Positions 18,144 through 28,600 of a stretch of 64,000 bases of DNA are shown here, piece by piece; the stretch's first letter is position 1; every line of letters starts with the position of its first letter. A program made the position numbers and the translations under genes. Origin of the DNA: Lysobacter sp. FW306-1B-D06B (GTDB taxonomy: Bacteria > Pseudomonadota > Gammaproteobacteria > Xanthomonadales > Xanthomonadaceae); contig NZ_CP151802.1 in NCBI RefSeq assembly GCF_038446665.1, forward strand, positions 3,906,001 to 3,970,000. The letters run 5' to 3'. The notes under the pieces were generated by a model, which worked only from the letters and a program-made list of their open reading frames with translations, did not search any database and had not been told where the DNA came from.

Positions 18144-18950
18144 ATGCCGCCCCGTCTGCACCCCGCCGCCGGATTCGACGCGCCGCTGGTGGAACGCGTG
18201 CTCGCCGACGCGCTTGCGCCCGGGGTGAAGGTGTACGGCATCTGCGGCCTGCAGGGCTCGGGGAAATCGACGTTGGCCGCGCAGGTCGCCGCATTGGCGC
18301 GTTCGCGCGGGCAACGCGTGGCGGTGCTGTCGGTGGACGACGTCTACCTCGGGCGTGGCGAACGCCAGCGTCTGGCACGCCGCGTGCACCCGCTGCTGGC
18401 CACGCGCGGGCCGCCGGGCACGCACGATGTCGCGTTGGCTTGCACGACACTCGATGCCCTGCGCGCAGGCAGGCCGGTGCCATTGCCGCGCTTCGACAAA
18501 CTGGCCGATACGCGCCTGCCTCCGTCGCGCTGGCGTCGCGTGGACACGGTCGACCTGGTGCTGTTCGAAGGCTGGTTCCTGGCCACGCCGCCGCAATCGC
18601 CCGACGACCTTCGCGAACCGATCAACGCGATCGAACGCGACGAGGATCGCGACGGCGTGTGGCGTCATTACTGCAACGAAGCACTTGGGCGCGATTACCC
18701 ATCGCTGTGGTCGCGCATCGACCGTTTGCTGTTCCTGCAGCCGCCGGGGTTCGAGACCGTGCCGCAGTGGCGCTGGCAACAGGAGCAGGCGTTGCAGTCG
18801 CGCCGCGTAGGCCCGCACGCGATGGACCGGCCGCGTGTGGAGCGCTTCGTGCAGCTGTTCGAACGCGTGAGCCGGCAGGCGCTGCGCACGCTGCCGGGCA
18901 TCGCCGACTGGACCCTGCGCCTGGACGCGCAGCGACGTCCGCTGGATTGA
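18144..18950 (+). CDS. P-loop kinase of the Tda10/glycerate 3-kinase type
   Basis: A 268-residue protein from the ATG at 18144. Walker A is [12 protein letters not shown]. The following [20 protein letters not shown] and the [20 protein letters not shown] segment are hallmarks of the Tda10/plant-type D-glycerate 3-kinase group; [10 protein letters not shown] is the Walker B-like strand. The substrate in bacteria is not settled; D-glycerate is one possibility. With 17 bases to the divergent pdxH start, its promoter must overlap that gene. Confidence 0.8.
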   Translation: MPPRLHPAAGFDAPLVERVLADALAPGVKVYGICGLQGSGKSTLAAQVAALARSRGQRVAVLSVDDVYLGRGERQRLARRVHPLLATRGPPGTHDVALACTTLDALRAGRPVPLPRFDKLADTRLPPSRWRRVDTVDLVLFEGWFLATPPQSPDDLREPINAIERDEDRDGVWRHYCNEALGRDYPSLWSRIDRLLFLQPPGFETVPQWRWQQEQALQSRRVGPHAMDRPRVERFVQLFERVSRQALRTLPGIADWTLRLDAQRRPLD

Positions 18951-19009
18951 AGGCGCGTACGGCCGCACTGCGCGATGGCGCCAAGGAATCGCGAGGTTAG
19001 AATCCAACC

Positions 19010-19627
19010 ATGAATCCCGCCCCCAACCTCGTTCTCGTAGGCCCAATGGGCGCAGGCAAGACCTGCGTCGGTCGACGCGTGGCGGAGCAGTTCGGGTTGC
19101 GGCTGGTCGATGCCGACCGCGAGATCGAACGCATCGCCGGCACGAGCATCAACACCATCTTCGAGATCGAAGGCGAGGCCGGTTTCCGCGCCCGCGAGCG
19201 CGCGGTGCTGGCGACGCTGCTGGGCGAGGACGGCATCGTGCTGTCCACCGGCGGCGGCGCGGTGCTCGATCCCGACAACCGCCGCCTCATGCGCGAACGC
19301 GGCTTCGTCGTGCACCTGATGGTGAGCGTTGAGCAGCAGCTGGCGCGGCTGGCGCGCGACCGCAGCCGCCCGCTGCTCGCCAGCGGCGACCGCGAGCAGG
19401 TGCTGCGCGACCTGTCGACACGGCGTGCGCCGCTGTACGCGGAGGTCGCCGACCTGGTCTTCGACACCGACCGCCACGACAGCACCGCCGCCGCCGAATG
19501 GCTGACGCGGGCGCTGGAGGCCCAGTGGCAACGGACGGCCGACACGCGGGCTTCATCCGCCACGGCGGGACAATGCGAAGACGGACCGGCGACCGTCCCC
19601 TCCCCTCCCAATCCGGAAACACGATGA
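19010..19627 (+). CDS. aroK: shikimate kinase
   Basis: Phosphorylates shikimate in chorismate synthesis. The P-loop is GPMGAGKT (11-18), VDADREIER carries the shikimate/Mg site, [20 protein letters not shown] the substrate glycine motif, and RDRSRPLL the lid. The length, 205 residues, exceeds the usual 170-180 because of a low-complexity tail after about residue 175 ([18 protein letters not shown]). The stop overlaps the aroB start (ATGA). Confidence 0.95.
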   Translation: MNPAPNLVLVGPMGAGKTCVGRRVAEQFGLRLVDADREIERIAGTSINTIFEIEGEAGFRARERAVLATLLGEDGIVLSTGGGAVLDPDNRRLMRERGFVVHLMVSVEQQLARLARDRSRPLLASGDREQVLRDLSTRRAPLYAEVADLVFDTDRHDSTAAAEWLTRALEAQWQRTADTRASSATAGQCEDGPATVPSPPNPETR

Positions 19628-20730
19628 GCACCATGCGCACGGTCAAGGTCGAGGGCGAGGCGCGCTACGACATCTGCATCGGACCGAACCTGATGGGCGA
19701 TTCGGCGCTGTTCGCGCACGCGTTGCGCGGTCGTCATGCGCTGATCGTGAGCGACGAGAACGTCGCGCCGCTGTACGCCGACCGCGTGGAGGCCACGCTG
19801 CGCGCGGGGCGTCCGACGCTGGAGATCGCCTGCTTCGTCATTCCCGCCGGAGAGCAGGAAAAGACATTGGCGCGTTTCTGCCAGGCGCTGGACGCCCTGG
19901 CCACGCTGGGCGCCACGCGCGATGCGACGGTGGTCGCGCTGGGCGGCGGCGTGGTGGGCGACCTGGCCGGCTTCGCCGCGGCCTGCTGGATGCGCGGCAT
20001 CGACGTGGTGCAGCTGCCGACGACGCTGCTGGCGATGGTGGATTCCTCCGTCGGCGGCAAGACCGCGGTGGACCTGCCCGCCGGCAAGAACCTCGTCGGC
20101 GCCTTCCACGCGCCGCGTGCGGTGATCGCCGACACGTCCTCGCTGCGTACCCTGCCCGATCGCGAACTGCGCGCGGGCCTGGCCGAAGTGGTGAAGTACG
20201 GGGCGATCTTCGACGCGGAATTCCTGACCTGGCTGGAAGCGCATGCGCAGGCGCTGCTGTCGGGCGACGACGCGGCGTTGTCGGAGGCGATCGCGCGCTC
20301 GTGCCGTTACAAGGCCGAAGTGGTCTCGCGCGATCCGTACGAACACGGCGAGCGGGCGCTGCTCAACTTCGGTCACACCTTCGGCCATGCGATCGAGGCC
20401 GAACAGGGTTATGCCGGTGCCGGCAGTGCGGCGCTGAACCATGGCGAGGCGGTGGCCGTGGGCATGGTGCTGGCGGCGCGACTGTCGGCTGCACTGGGCC
20501 GGGCGCCGTCGTCGGATACGGCGCGCCTGCAGGCCTTGCTGCAACGCCTGGGGCTGCCGACGGTGGTGCCCGCGGGGCTGGATCCGGAAGCGCTGGTCGC
20601 GCGCATGCGCCTGGACAAGAAGGCCGACGCGGCGGGCCTGCGCTTCGTGCTGTGGGAGCGCGCGGGGCAGGCCAAGGTGTGCGCGGGCGTGCCGGACGAA
20701 CGCGTGCTGGACGTGCTGCGGGCGCGCTGA
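19624..20730 (+). CDS. aroB: 3-dehydroquinate synthase
   Basis: NAD- and metal-dependent cyclisation of DAHP to 3-dehydroquinate. The ATG at 19624 ([20 protein letters not shown]) overlaps the aroK stop by four bases, so the pair is translationally coupled. It has 368 residues. Motifs are [69 protein letters not shown] and [11 protein letters not shown] with the metal-binding histidines. Confidence 0.97.
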   Translation: MSTMRTVKVEGEARYDICIGPNLMGDSALFAHALRGRHALIVSDENVAPLYADRVEATLRAGRPTLEIACFVIPAGEQEKTLARFCQALDALATLGATRDATVVALGGGVVGDLAGFAAACWMRGIDVVQLPTTLLAMVDSSVGGKTAVDLPAGKNLVGAFHAPRAVIADTSSLRTLPDRELRAGLAEVVKYGAIFDAEFLTWLEAHAQALLSGDDAALSEAIARSCRYKAEVVSRDPYEHGERALLNFGHTFGHAIEAEQGYAGAGSAALNHGEAVAVGMVLAARLSAALGRAPSSDTARLQALLQRLGLPTVVPAGLDPEALVARMRLDKKADAAGLRFVLWERAGQAKVCAGVPDERVLDVLRAR

Positions 20731-20825
20731 GGCGCTTCGCGTGAGACTTCCCCTCCCCTTGCGGTAGCGGGACGGCCCGCCGAAGGCGGCCTGCGACCGG
20801 GGAGCGGGAAGTACAATCCCCCACC

Positions 20826-21080
20826 ATGCGCCTGCTCCTGCAACAACGGCCCGACGGCCGCGAAGCGCCCCGCTTCGTGCAACTGATGCTGCAGCCCGAC
20901 CTGCTGGGCGGCTGGACACTGGTGCGCGAAAGCGGGCAGATCGGCGGACGCAGTACGTTGCGGCGCGAGCAGTTCCTCGACCAGGCCAGCGCCCTGGCCG
21001 CACTGGAAGCCGCCCGCGATCAGCAGCTCAAGCGCGGTTTCCAGCTGATGTTCGTGCAGGGCGCCGACGCTCCGAAGTAG
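20826..21080 (+). CDS. small WGR-like domain protein
   Basis: An 84-residue soluble protein with no signal peptide. FVQLMLQPDLLGGWTLVRES followed by GQIGG and an alpha-helical ASALAALEAARDQQLKRGF resembles a stand-alone WGR domain, a nucleic-acid-binding module of PARPs. However, the WGR triplet itself reads SGQ here, so the call is tentative. It lies alone between aroB and hemE; its role is unknown. Confidence 0.6.
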   Translation: MRLLLQQRPDGREAPRFVQLMLQPDLLGGWTLVRESGQIGGRSTLRREQFLDQASALAALEAARDQQLKRGFQLMFVQGADAPK

Positions 21081-21205
21081 CCCGTCCGGTAAAGCCGGGC
21101 GCCCGCAACAGTCCGGTGCGCACAGCCGCACCGCCCCCGCGCGGCGCGAACCGCGATAATGCCGCCCTCGCGCCGTAGCCGCGCCCCCGCGCCGAAGGAT
21201 CCCCG

Positions 21206-22276
21206 ATGACCGCCTCGCCCCTGAAGAACGACCGTTTCCTGCGCGCCCTGCGGCGCGAGCCCGTCGACCACACCCCGGTGTGGCTGATGCGCCAGGCCGG
21301 CCGCTACCTGCCGGAGTACCGCGCCACCCGCGCCGCGGCCGGCAGCTTCCTGGGCATGGCGAAGAATCCGGAACTGGCCTGCGAAGTGACGCTGCAGCCG
21401 CTGCGCCGCTTTCCGCTGGACGCGGCGATCCTGTTCTCCGACATCCTGACCGTGCCCGATGCGATGGGCCTGGGCTTGTACTTCGTCGAAGGCGAAGGCC
21501 CGAAGTTCGAGCGCCCGGTGCGCACGCACGAGGACATCGCCAAGCTCGCCGTGCCCGACATGGACCGCGAGCTGCGCTACGTCACCGACGCGGTGCGCAC
21601 GATCCGCCGCGAACTCGACGGCGCCGTGCCGCTGATCGGTTTCTCCGGCAGCCCGTGGACGCTGGCCTGCTACATGATCGAAGGCGGCGGCAGCGAGAAC
21701 TTCTCGAAGGTGAAGGCGCTGGCGCTCAACGACCCGGCGGCGATGCACCGCCTGCTGGACGTGGTGACCGACGCCGTCATCGCCTACCTCGACGCGCAGC
21801 GCCAGGCCGGCGCGCAGGCGCTGCAGGTGTTCGACACCTGGGGCGGCGTGCTGTCGCCGTCGATGTACCGCGAGTTCTCGCTGCGTTACCTGCACAAGAT
21901 CGCGCAGGCGCTGCCGCGCGGTGATGAGAAGACGCCGCTGATCCTGTTCGGCAAGGGCAACGGCGCGTACCTGGAAGAACTCGCCGCCACCGGCGCCGAA
22001 GGCGTCGGCGTCGACTGGACCGTCGGCCTGGGCGATGCCGCGCGTCGCACGGGCGGCAAGGTTGCCCTGCAGGGCAACCTTGATCCGGTGACGCTGTACG
22101 CGCAGCCGGACGCGATCCGCCGCGAAGTCGGCCGCGCCCTGGACGACTACGCCGCGGGCAACGGCGACTCGCGCGAAGGCCACGTTTTCAACCTCGGCCA
22201 CGGCATGTCGCCCGACATGAGCCCGGACCACGTCGCCGCGCTGGTGCAGGCGGTGCATGAGTTGAGCGCGCGCTGA
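21206..22276 (+). CDS. hemE: uroporphyrinogen decarboxylase
   Basis: Decarboxylates uroporphyrinogen III to coproporphyrinogen III in haem synthesis. It has 356 residues, the full family length. The signature [19 protein letters not shown] is at the N-terminus; [17 protein letters not shown] holds the catalytic Asp region; [19 protein letters not shown] and [19 protein letters not shown] are the other conserved blocks. It is transcribed alone and converges on the TonB-dependent receptor gene. Confidence 0.97.
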   Translation: MTASPLKNDRFLRALRREPVDHTPVWLMRQAGRYLPEYRATRAAAGSFLGMAKNPELACEVTLQPLRRFPLDAAILFSDILTVPDAMGLGLYFVEGEGPKFERPVRTHEDIAKLAVPDMDRELRYVTDAVRTIRRELDGAVPLIGFSGSPWTLACYMIEGGGSENFSKVKALALNDPAAMHRLLDVVTDAVIAYLDAQRQAGAQALQVFDTWGGVLSPSMYREFSLRYLHKIAQALPRGDEKTPLILFGKGNGAYLEELAATGAEGVGVDWTVGLGDAARRTGGKVALQGNLDPVTLYAQPDAIRREVGRALDDYAAGNGDSREGHVFNLGHGMSPDMSPDHVAALVQAVHELSAR

Positions 22277-22300
22277 TACACGCGCTCCACTGCGCGACGC

Positions 22301-22336
22301 GACGGAGCGACGAGGCCGCAGCCTGCCCGCTCCGTC
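22301..22336. terminator. possible hairpin terminator between hemE and the receptor gene
   Basis: Perfect 9-bp arms gacggagcg/cgctccgtc with an 18-base loop in the 79-bp convergent gap. There is no T run on either side, so factor-independent termination is uncertain. Confidence 0.35.
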
Positions 22337-22355
22337 CGCCTCGTGACGGCTTGCC

Positions 22356-25226
22356 TCAGAACTTGAGATTGACGCTGGTGAACAGGTACCGCCCGGCCTG
22401 GTCGTAGCCGCGCGGCGCATTGGCATTCTCTGCCAACGTGTTGCCCACCATCGGCGGCGCCCTGTCGAAGAGGTTGTTGATGCCGACGGTCCACTCCGCC
22501 ATAGAGCCGAGCTGGAACGTGCCGGAAAGGTCGAACCAGCTGTAGGCATCGATTCCGTTCCCGCGGGAAACGAGCAGCTGGTCCGTGGTCAGGTCCTTTC
22601 CGGTCAGCTCGTCCCTGTAGTCCAGCGAACCGTAGTAGCGCCAGCGCAGGTTGACGCTCCACGCGTCACGCGAGTAACGGAAGTTGGCGATGTGCCGCCA
22701 CTTCGGGTTCTGGCAGGCGATGCTGATCAAGCCTGTGCAGTCGTAATCGAAAGCGTCCACGCCCGGCAGCGGCTTGACGGTGGATTCGAGTTCGCGCGTG
22801 CCCACGATGGACGCCATGGCGCGCCCGCCGAACATCTCCCAGCGGTAACTGGCATTGAGATCGAGACCACGGACCTGCTGATGGCCGATGTTGGCGCGCT
22901 GGTTATCGATGTAGCCGGTCGAACCCAGCCACAAGTCGCCGGAAGCGGGATTGCGATGGATGCGATCGCACAGGAACGGCGTACCCGAAGTCGCACAGCC
23001 GTTGAGAATGTTCTGCGCGCCCACGGAATCGATGCGGTTGTCGATCCGGATGTCGAAGTAGTCCAGCGCGATGTCCAGCCCCTTGAGCGGGCTCGCGACG
23101 AAACCGAGCGTGTAGGTGTCGGCTTCCTCCGGGGTGAGTGTGGGGTCCCCACCGGTGAAATTGTTGTACTGGCCGGCCGGGCTGTCCGGAATCTTCCCGT
23201 ACTGCGCCGTAGTCACGCCCGTCCGCTGGCATTCGACCAGGGAGAATACGGGCGAGGTCCCTGCGCATCCGTCCGTGCCGCTGAACAGACCCAGCGACAG
23301 CGGCGAGAACAGCTCAACGATGCCCGGTGCGCGAATAGCCCGGTTGTACCCGCCGCGGACCTTGTAGTGCTCGAGGAAGTCGCCACCGAATCCAAGCTTG
23401 TAGGTGCTCGCCGAACCCGAACGGTCGTAATCGGAGTACCGATAGCCCAGGTCGAGGTTGAGGCGATCGACGATACCCACCTCCTTGAGGACGGGCAGCG
23501 CGGCCTCAGCGAAGAGTTCCTTCACTTCGATCTGCCCGGAAATCGGCGGCGAAGTACCGCCCGAGCCGGCGAAGTTCCCGGCTTCGGAGTTGCTGTCCGC
23601 GCGATAGTGCAGCTCCTCCCTGCGCCATTCGGCGCCCGAGACCAGCGATATGGTGTCGCCCCCGGCCCACGGCAAACCCACGCCAAGGTCGCCGGACACG
23701 TAGCCGTTGACGCCGGTCAGACTGGTTTCCGTCACCTCGGTGCTCACGCCCGCCAGCGTGTCCGCCGCCGCCCGGGTGACGCCGCCGGGCGACCAGACGT
23801 TGTACGGAACGCATCCCCGAAAGGATCCAGCCGGACAACCAAGCAACGCCTCCTCGACACGATCAGAGAGGAAATCGTTGACGCCGACCGCAGTGCGGTC
23901 GGTGCGCCCGAAAACGCCTGACACGTTGTACGACCAGTTGCCGTTGATCGCGCCTTCGGCGCCGGTCACCACACGGTATGCGTCGTCCTTGGCGTCCCAG
24001 AAGCGCGGGCCGCCCTCCACATTTCGCTTTCCGACGTTGATCGTCAGGGGTTCGCTGGCGTCGAGGCCAAGGTCCGCGCACATCGTGCCCAAAAGCGGGT
24101 CGCTGCAACGCAACGACAGGTCCTGGGCGAAGAACGTGCCGGACTCGGCGATCTGGGTCGAGGTGGTGCGATGGGTGAACATCAGATCGACGAACGGACG
24201 AAAATGCTGGTTCACTTCCAGCTTCAACGACGCGCCAAAGTTCAACCGGTCCTCCGGCCGCTGGTAATAGTTGATCGGGGCGTAGTTGTAGACGTCGTCG
24301 GTACCTGGCGCCCAGGAACCGTTCGGATTGAGATGCGCACCGAAGCCGTACTGCGCGAGCGTGTCGGCCGCGTCGAAGACATAGAAGTTGGGGCGCCCCG
24401 CGGTGCCCGAGCCTCCGCACGCCTTTCCCGACGCATTCAGCGCACACGAGGAGTAGTCGCGTTCACCTTGGAACAGGGCATCGTTTCGCCGCCACGTCAG
24501 CCATGCACTGGCATGGCCCAACCCTTCGGCGAGGCTGCTTCCCCAGATCAGGTCGATGTTCCTCGACTTGCCGTCCAAGCCGGAATTGCCCGTGGGATAG
24601 CGGAAGCCCCGCTTATCCATCAGGCCCTGGATGTAGCCGTTGTCGTTGTCGTGCTGGAACCCCGAATAGCCGAGGTTGACCTGGAACCCCTCGAACGCAT
24701 CATCGATCACGAAATTGACCACGCCCGCGACGGCATCCGCGCCGTATACCGCGGAGGCGCCGCCGGTGAGGATGTCCACGCGTTTGATGAGGCCGGCGGG
24801 AACCTGGCTCAGGTCCACGCCTCCGCTCGTCCCGCCGGCCTGAGCGCGCTGTCCGTTGATCAGCGTCAGCGTCCGGTCGTTACCGAGCCCGCGCAGGCTC
24901 GCGGTCGGATAGCCGGTGGCCCCATTGTTGGCGAAGGAATCGAAGTACGGCGTCAACTGCGGCATCTGATTTACCAGATCCTCGACGCGTGTGGTGCCAG
25001 TGACCTTGAACTCTTCCCTGTCGATCTCGGCAACCGGACTGGAAGCAGTGACGGTCTGACTCTGGATGCGAGTACCCGTAACGGTGACGGCATCGAGGTC
25101 GGTGGCCGCCTGCCCCGACGGCGAGGTTTCCTGCGCCTGCGCGTTGGTGGGAATGACGAGAATGGGGGTGGTCAACGCAAGTGAAAGAACGATCGCGTCG
25201 CGCAGCTTGGAGGTGTTCGGGATCAT
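22356..25226 (-). CDS. TonB-dependent outer-membrane receptor
   Basis: The ATG at 25226 (MIPNTSKLRDAIVLSLALTT) gives 956 residues with a signal peptide ending near NAQAQ. A plug domain begins at DLDAVTVTGTRI, with TLINGQRAQAGG and VDILTGGASAVYGADAVAGV typical of the plug. The rest is a 22-strand barrel ending in aromatic F (FTSVNLKF). Long size and the GGxS(A/V)xYGxDAxAG block fit the xanthomonad/SusC-like receptors for peptides or glycans; the ligand is not predictable. The two sensor kinases lie directly upstream on the same strand. Confidence 0.93.
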   Translation of the reverse strand: MIPNTSKLRDAIVLSLALTTPILVIPTNAQAQETSPSGQAATDLDAVTVTGTRIQSQTVTASSPVAEIDREEFKVTGTTRVEDLVNQMPQLTPYFDSFANNGATGYPTASLRGLGNDRTLTLINGQRAQAGGTSGGVDLSQVPAGLIKRVDILTGGASAVYGADAVAGVVNFVIDDAFEGFQVNLGYSGFQHDNDNGYIQGLMDKRGFRYPTGNSGLDGKSRNIDLIWGSSLAEGLGHASAWLTWRRNDALFQGERDYSSCALNASGKACGGSGTAGRPNFYVFDAADTLAQYGFGAHLNPNGSWAPGTDDVYNYAPINYYQRPEDRLNFGASLKLEVNQHFRPFVDLMFTHRTTSTQIAESGTFFAQDLSLRCSDPLLGTMCADLGLDASEPLTINVGKRNVEGGPRFWDAKDDAYRVVTGAEGAINGNWSYNVSGVFGRTDRTAVGVNDFLSDRVEEALLGCPAGSFRGCVPYNVWSPGGVTRAAADTLAGVSTEVTETSLTGVNGYVSGDLGVGLPWAGGDTISLVSGAEWRREELHYRADSNSEAGNFAGSGGTSPPISGQIEVKELFAEAALPVLKEVGIVDRLNLDLGYRYSDYDRSGSASTYKLGFGGDFLEHYKVRGGYNRAIRAPGIVELFSPLSLGLFSGTDGCAGTSPVFSLVECQRTGVTTAQYGKIPDSPAGQYNNFTGGDPTLTPEEADTYTLGFVASPLKGLDIALDYFDIRIDNRIDSVGAQNILNGCATSGTPFLCDRIHRNPASGDLWLGSTGYIDNQRANIGHQQVRGLDLNASYRWEMFGGRAMASIVGTRELESTVKPLPGVDAFDYDCTGLISIACQNPKWRHIANFRYSRDAWSVNLRWRYYGSLDYRDELTGKDLTTDQLLVSRGNGIDAYSWFDLSGTFQLGSMAEWTVGINNLFDRAPPMVGNTLAENANAPRGYDQAGRYLFTSVNLKF

Positions 25227-25678
25227 CTCTTCTGATACTCCGGCAGGTAATGGCGGAACCGTGGACTTCCACAGCCGCGGCCGGGCGTTCGAAGGAGCGA
25301 ATCGGTGATCGAATCGCATGACGTACGGGAATGCCGCCGCCATCGCGCCGCAAACAGCGGCACCGCATGCGGTGCTTGCATTCTGGTCGTGCTTGTTCCC
25401 CTGCCCAGCCACAAACTGCGTGACTGCGCTATGAATTGCACAAGCAACGGCACGCAATCATTTAGAAAATGTCGTCCACTGCAGCGCGATGCCGTCGCCG
25501 CGGCCAAAGCGATATCGCGGGAACACGCCTGCGAAACCCAGAACCGCACGCGAGCGCAGCCATCATGTCGCGCAGGTTGGCCGCTGCAGACGCACAGTCC
25601 GGATGGCGATGGAGGTTTCGAAAGGGGGCTGCGTCCGTCATTTCGACGGGGTCCAACGGCGAGGTTAGGCGAATCGGG
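25227..25678. other. 452-bp gap upstream of the TonB-dependent receptor gene
   Basis: No convincing gene. It holds the receptor's leader, including a purine-rich agaagag just before the start and a perfect 16-base palindrome, gcaccgcatgcggtgc, at 25360-25375 that could be a regulator site or a hairpin. An AT-richer patch around 25430-25460 is a plausible promoter location, but I could not assign -35/-10 boxes. Confidence 0.4.
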
Positions 25679-28600
25679 TTAGCGTCGCGGCACGCTCGCC
25701 AGCAACCCCGCCAGCATCCCGCCCGTCACCGGCTTGCGCAGGAAGCCCTGGAATCCCGCGGCCGTCGCCTGCGGTTCCACCTCCGCATCCGCACGCGCGG
25801 TGATCGCCAGCAGCGGGCGCGTGAAGCCCTGCAGGCGCAACTGTTGCGCCAGCGCGAAGCCGTCCATCCCCGGCAGGTCCAGGTCCAGCAGCGCCGCATC
25901 GAACCCGCCCGTCGTCGCCTCCGCCAGCGCCGCCAGCGCGTGCGCGACGTGCACCACGCGATGGCCCTGCACACGCAGCAGGCCGCAGATCACCTCCGCC
26001 ACCGTCGGATCGTCTTCCACCAGCAGCAGCGACAGCGGCCCGCCGCGCGCGGCCAGCAGCGCTTCGGCGCCGTCGTGCGCGTCCGGCGCCGCCACCGACG
26101 GCAACGGCAGTTCGACCAGGAACCGCGCGCCTTCGCCCGGCGCACTCTCCACTCCGATCGTGCCGCCCATCTCCGCCGTGAGTTCCTGGCAGATCGCCAG
26201 GCCCAGGCCGCTGCCGCCGTAACGCGCCGCCGTGCGTGCGCCCTCGGCCTGTTCGAACCGGCGGAACAGCCGCGCCTGCTGCTCCTCGCTCAGGCCCGGG
26301 CCGGTGTCGGCGATCTCGAACCGCACGCCCTGCGGCGACAACGCCGACACCCGCAGCGACACCGATCCCTGCTCGGTGAACTTGATCGCGTTCGCCAGCA
26401 AATTCAGCAGGATCTGGCACACGCGATTCACATCGCCGCGCAGGCCGCGCGGCGCGTCCGGATCGACCGTGATCAGGAACGACAGCCCGCGCTGTCGTGC
26501 CAGCGGCGCCATCAGCGTGGCGGCTTCGTCCACGACCGTGCGCAGGTCGAACGGTGCGTCGGCCAGTTCCAGGCGGCCCGACTCGATGCGCGCCAGGTCG
26601 AGCGCGTCGTTGACCAGGCGCAGCAGATGGCGGCCGGCGCGGCGGATCGAATCGACGTAACCGCGTTGCTGCTGATCCAGCGGCGTGTCCATCAGCAACT
26701 CGCTCATGCCCAGCACGCCGGTCATCGGCGTGCGCACTTCGTGGCCCAGCGTGGCGAGGAAACGCGTCTTGGCCAGCGACGCCTGCTCGGCGACTTCGCG
26801 TTCGTGTTCCGACCACTGCCAGGCATGGCGACGCTTCAGGCGCCGGCGGTACACATCCGCCGTCCACCAACCCACCAGCAACGCCAATCCCGCGAATCCC
26901 GCCGTCGCCGTCCACGTCTGCCACCACGGCGGCGACACCGCGAACGACACCGACTGCGGCTGCGACCACACCTGGTCCGCGCCGCGTGCGATCACTTCGA
27001 GCCGGTAGTCGCCGGGCGGCAGCTGCGAAAAAACGCGCTCGCCGGTGGACTCCACTTCGATCCAGCCCGGATCGTAGCCGGCAAGGCGGAAACGGTAAGT
27101 GTGATTGCTCGCATCGTTGAACGTGAGCAGCCGCGCCACGATGCGCAGGTCGCGATCGCCCGGCGAGATGCGCACGGACTGCGAGGGATCGAGCGCGATG
27201 CGCGCTTCGCCGCGGCGCACGTCCACGCTTTCGATCACCAGCGGCGGCGGTTGCAGGTCCGGATGCACGGCGGCGGGATCGAACATCACCAGCCCTTCGG
27301 TCGAGCCGACCACCACGCGGCCGTCGCGCGCGCGCATGCGCGGAAGCGAATCGAACTCCTGGCTGGGCAAGCCGTCGCGCACGCCGTACACGCGGGTCGC
27401 GCGGCGCACCGGATCCACGCGCATCAGGCCGCGCACGGTGGCCAGCCACGCGACGCCGGCGCCGTCGACGACGATGCCGCTGGGTGCCAGCAGCGGTACG
27501 CCTTCCTCCGCGCCCAGTTTCACTTCGCGACGCAGCGTTCCGCCTTCCTGGGCGTAGGCTTCCACGGCGCCGAACCGCGTCAGCCAGACACGCCGGTTCG
27601 CATCGATCGCAAACCCATGCACGCGCGTGGCGGGAATGCCGGGCACCGGTTCGAACTGCCGCGCCTGCGCATTCCAGCGCGAGATGCCCTGCGATCCGGC
27701 GACCCACAGCGCACCGTCCACACCGGGCGCGATCTGCTCCACGAACACGCCCTTCGGCAAGCCACCGGCATCGCCGGCCTTCAACACCAGGCGCACGCGC
27801 CCCTGTGCGTCGCGCGCCTGCACGGCGCCTTCCTCGCTCACCGTCCACAGCGTGCCATCGCGGGTGCGTGCGAGTTTCGCCTCGCCCACCAGTGGGGAAT
27901 CGGTGCCGCTGGATTCGTTCCAGCGCGTGATCTGCGCGGTGGCCGGATCGATGCGCGCCAATCCGCTCTGGTAGCTCACCCAGACCTGGCCCGCGTCGTC
28001 CTCGACGACATCGAACAACCAGAAGCCTTCGCCGACATCACGCGCGACATGCGTGACCGCACCGGTGTCCGGATCCAGGCGATCGAGCACACCGCCGGTG
28101 CCCACCAGCCACATGCCGCCGTCGGCCGAAGGAGCGATGCCGCGCACGCTGGCATTGGCGATGGAGGCCGGATCGTCGAGCCGCCGCGACAGCACGGCGA
28201 ACTGGCGCCATGTTCCGGGCAGGTACCAAAGGCCGTTGCTGCTGCTGGCGAACCACAGGCCGCCTTCGCGGTCCTCATAGCCGCTGACCCACGACGGCCG
28301 CACCAGGCCCTGCGCGGCGCCGCTGTACAACGGCACCACGCGCATCTTGCCGGCGTCCTCGCGCCCCAGGCCCTGGGCCACATCGAACCAGTACGTGCCG
28401 GCGCGATCGCGCAGCAGCACGTGCAGGATGGTGTCTTCGATGCCCGCTTCGCGCCACGGCGTCGCCGAATAGCGGCCGTCGGGCCTGCGCACGCTCACGC
28501 CGCGCGGCGTGGCGAACCACAGCGTGCCGTCGCGTTCCGCGCTCAGTCCGTTGGTGAGCGGCGAGGCGAGCGCGTCCTTGGGAACGCGTTCGAAATCGTG

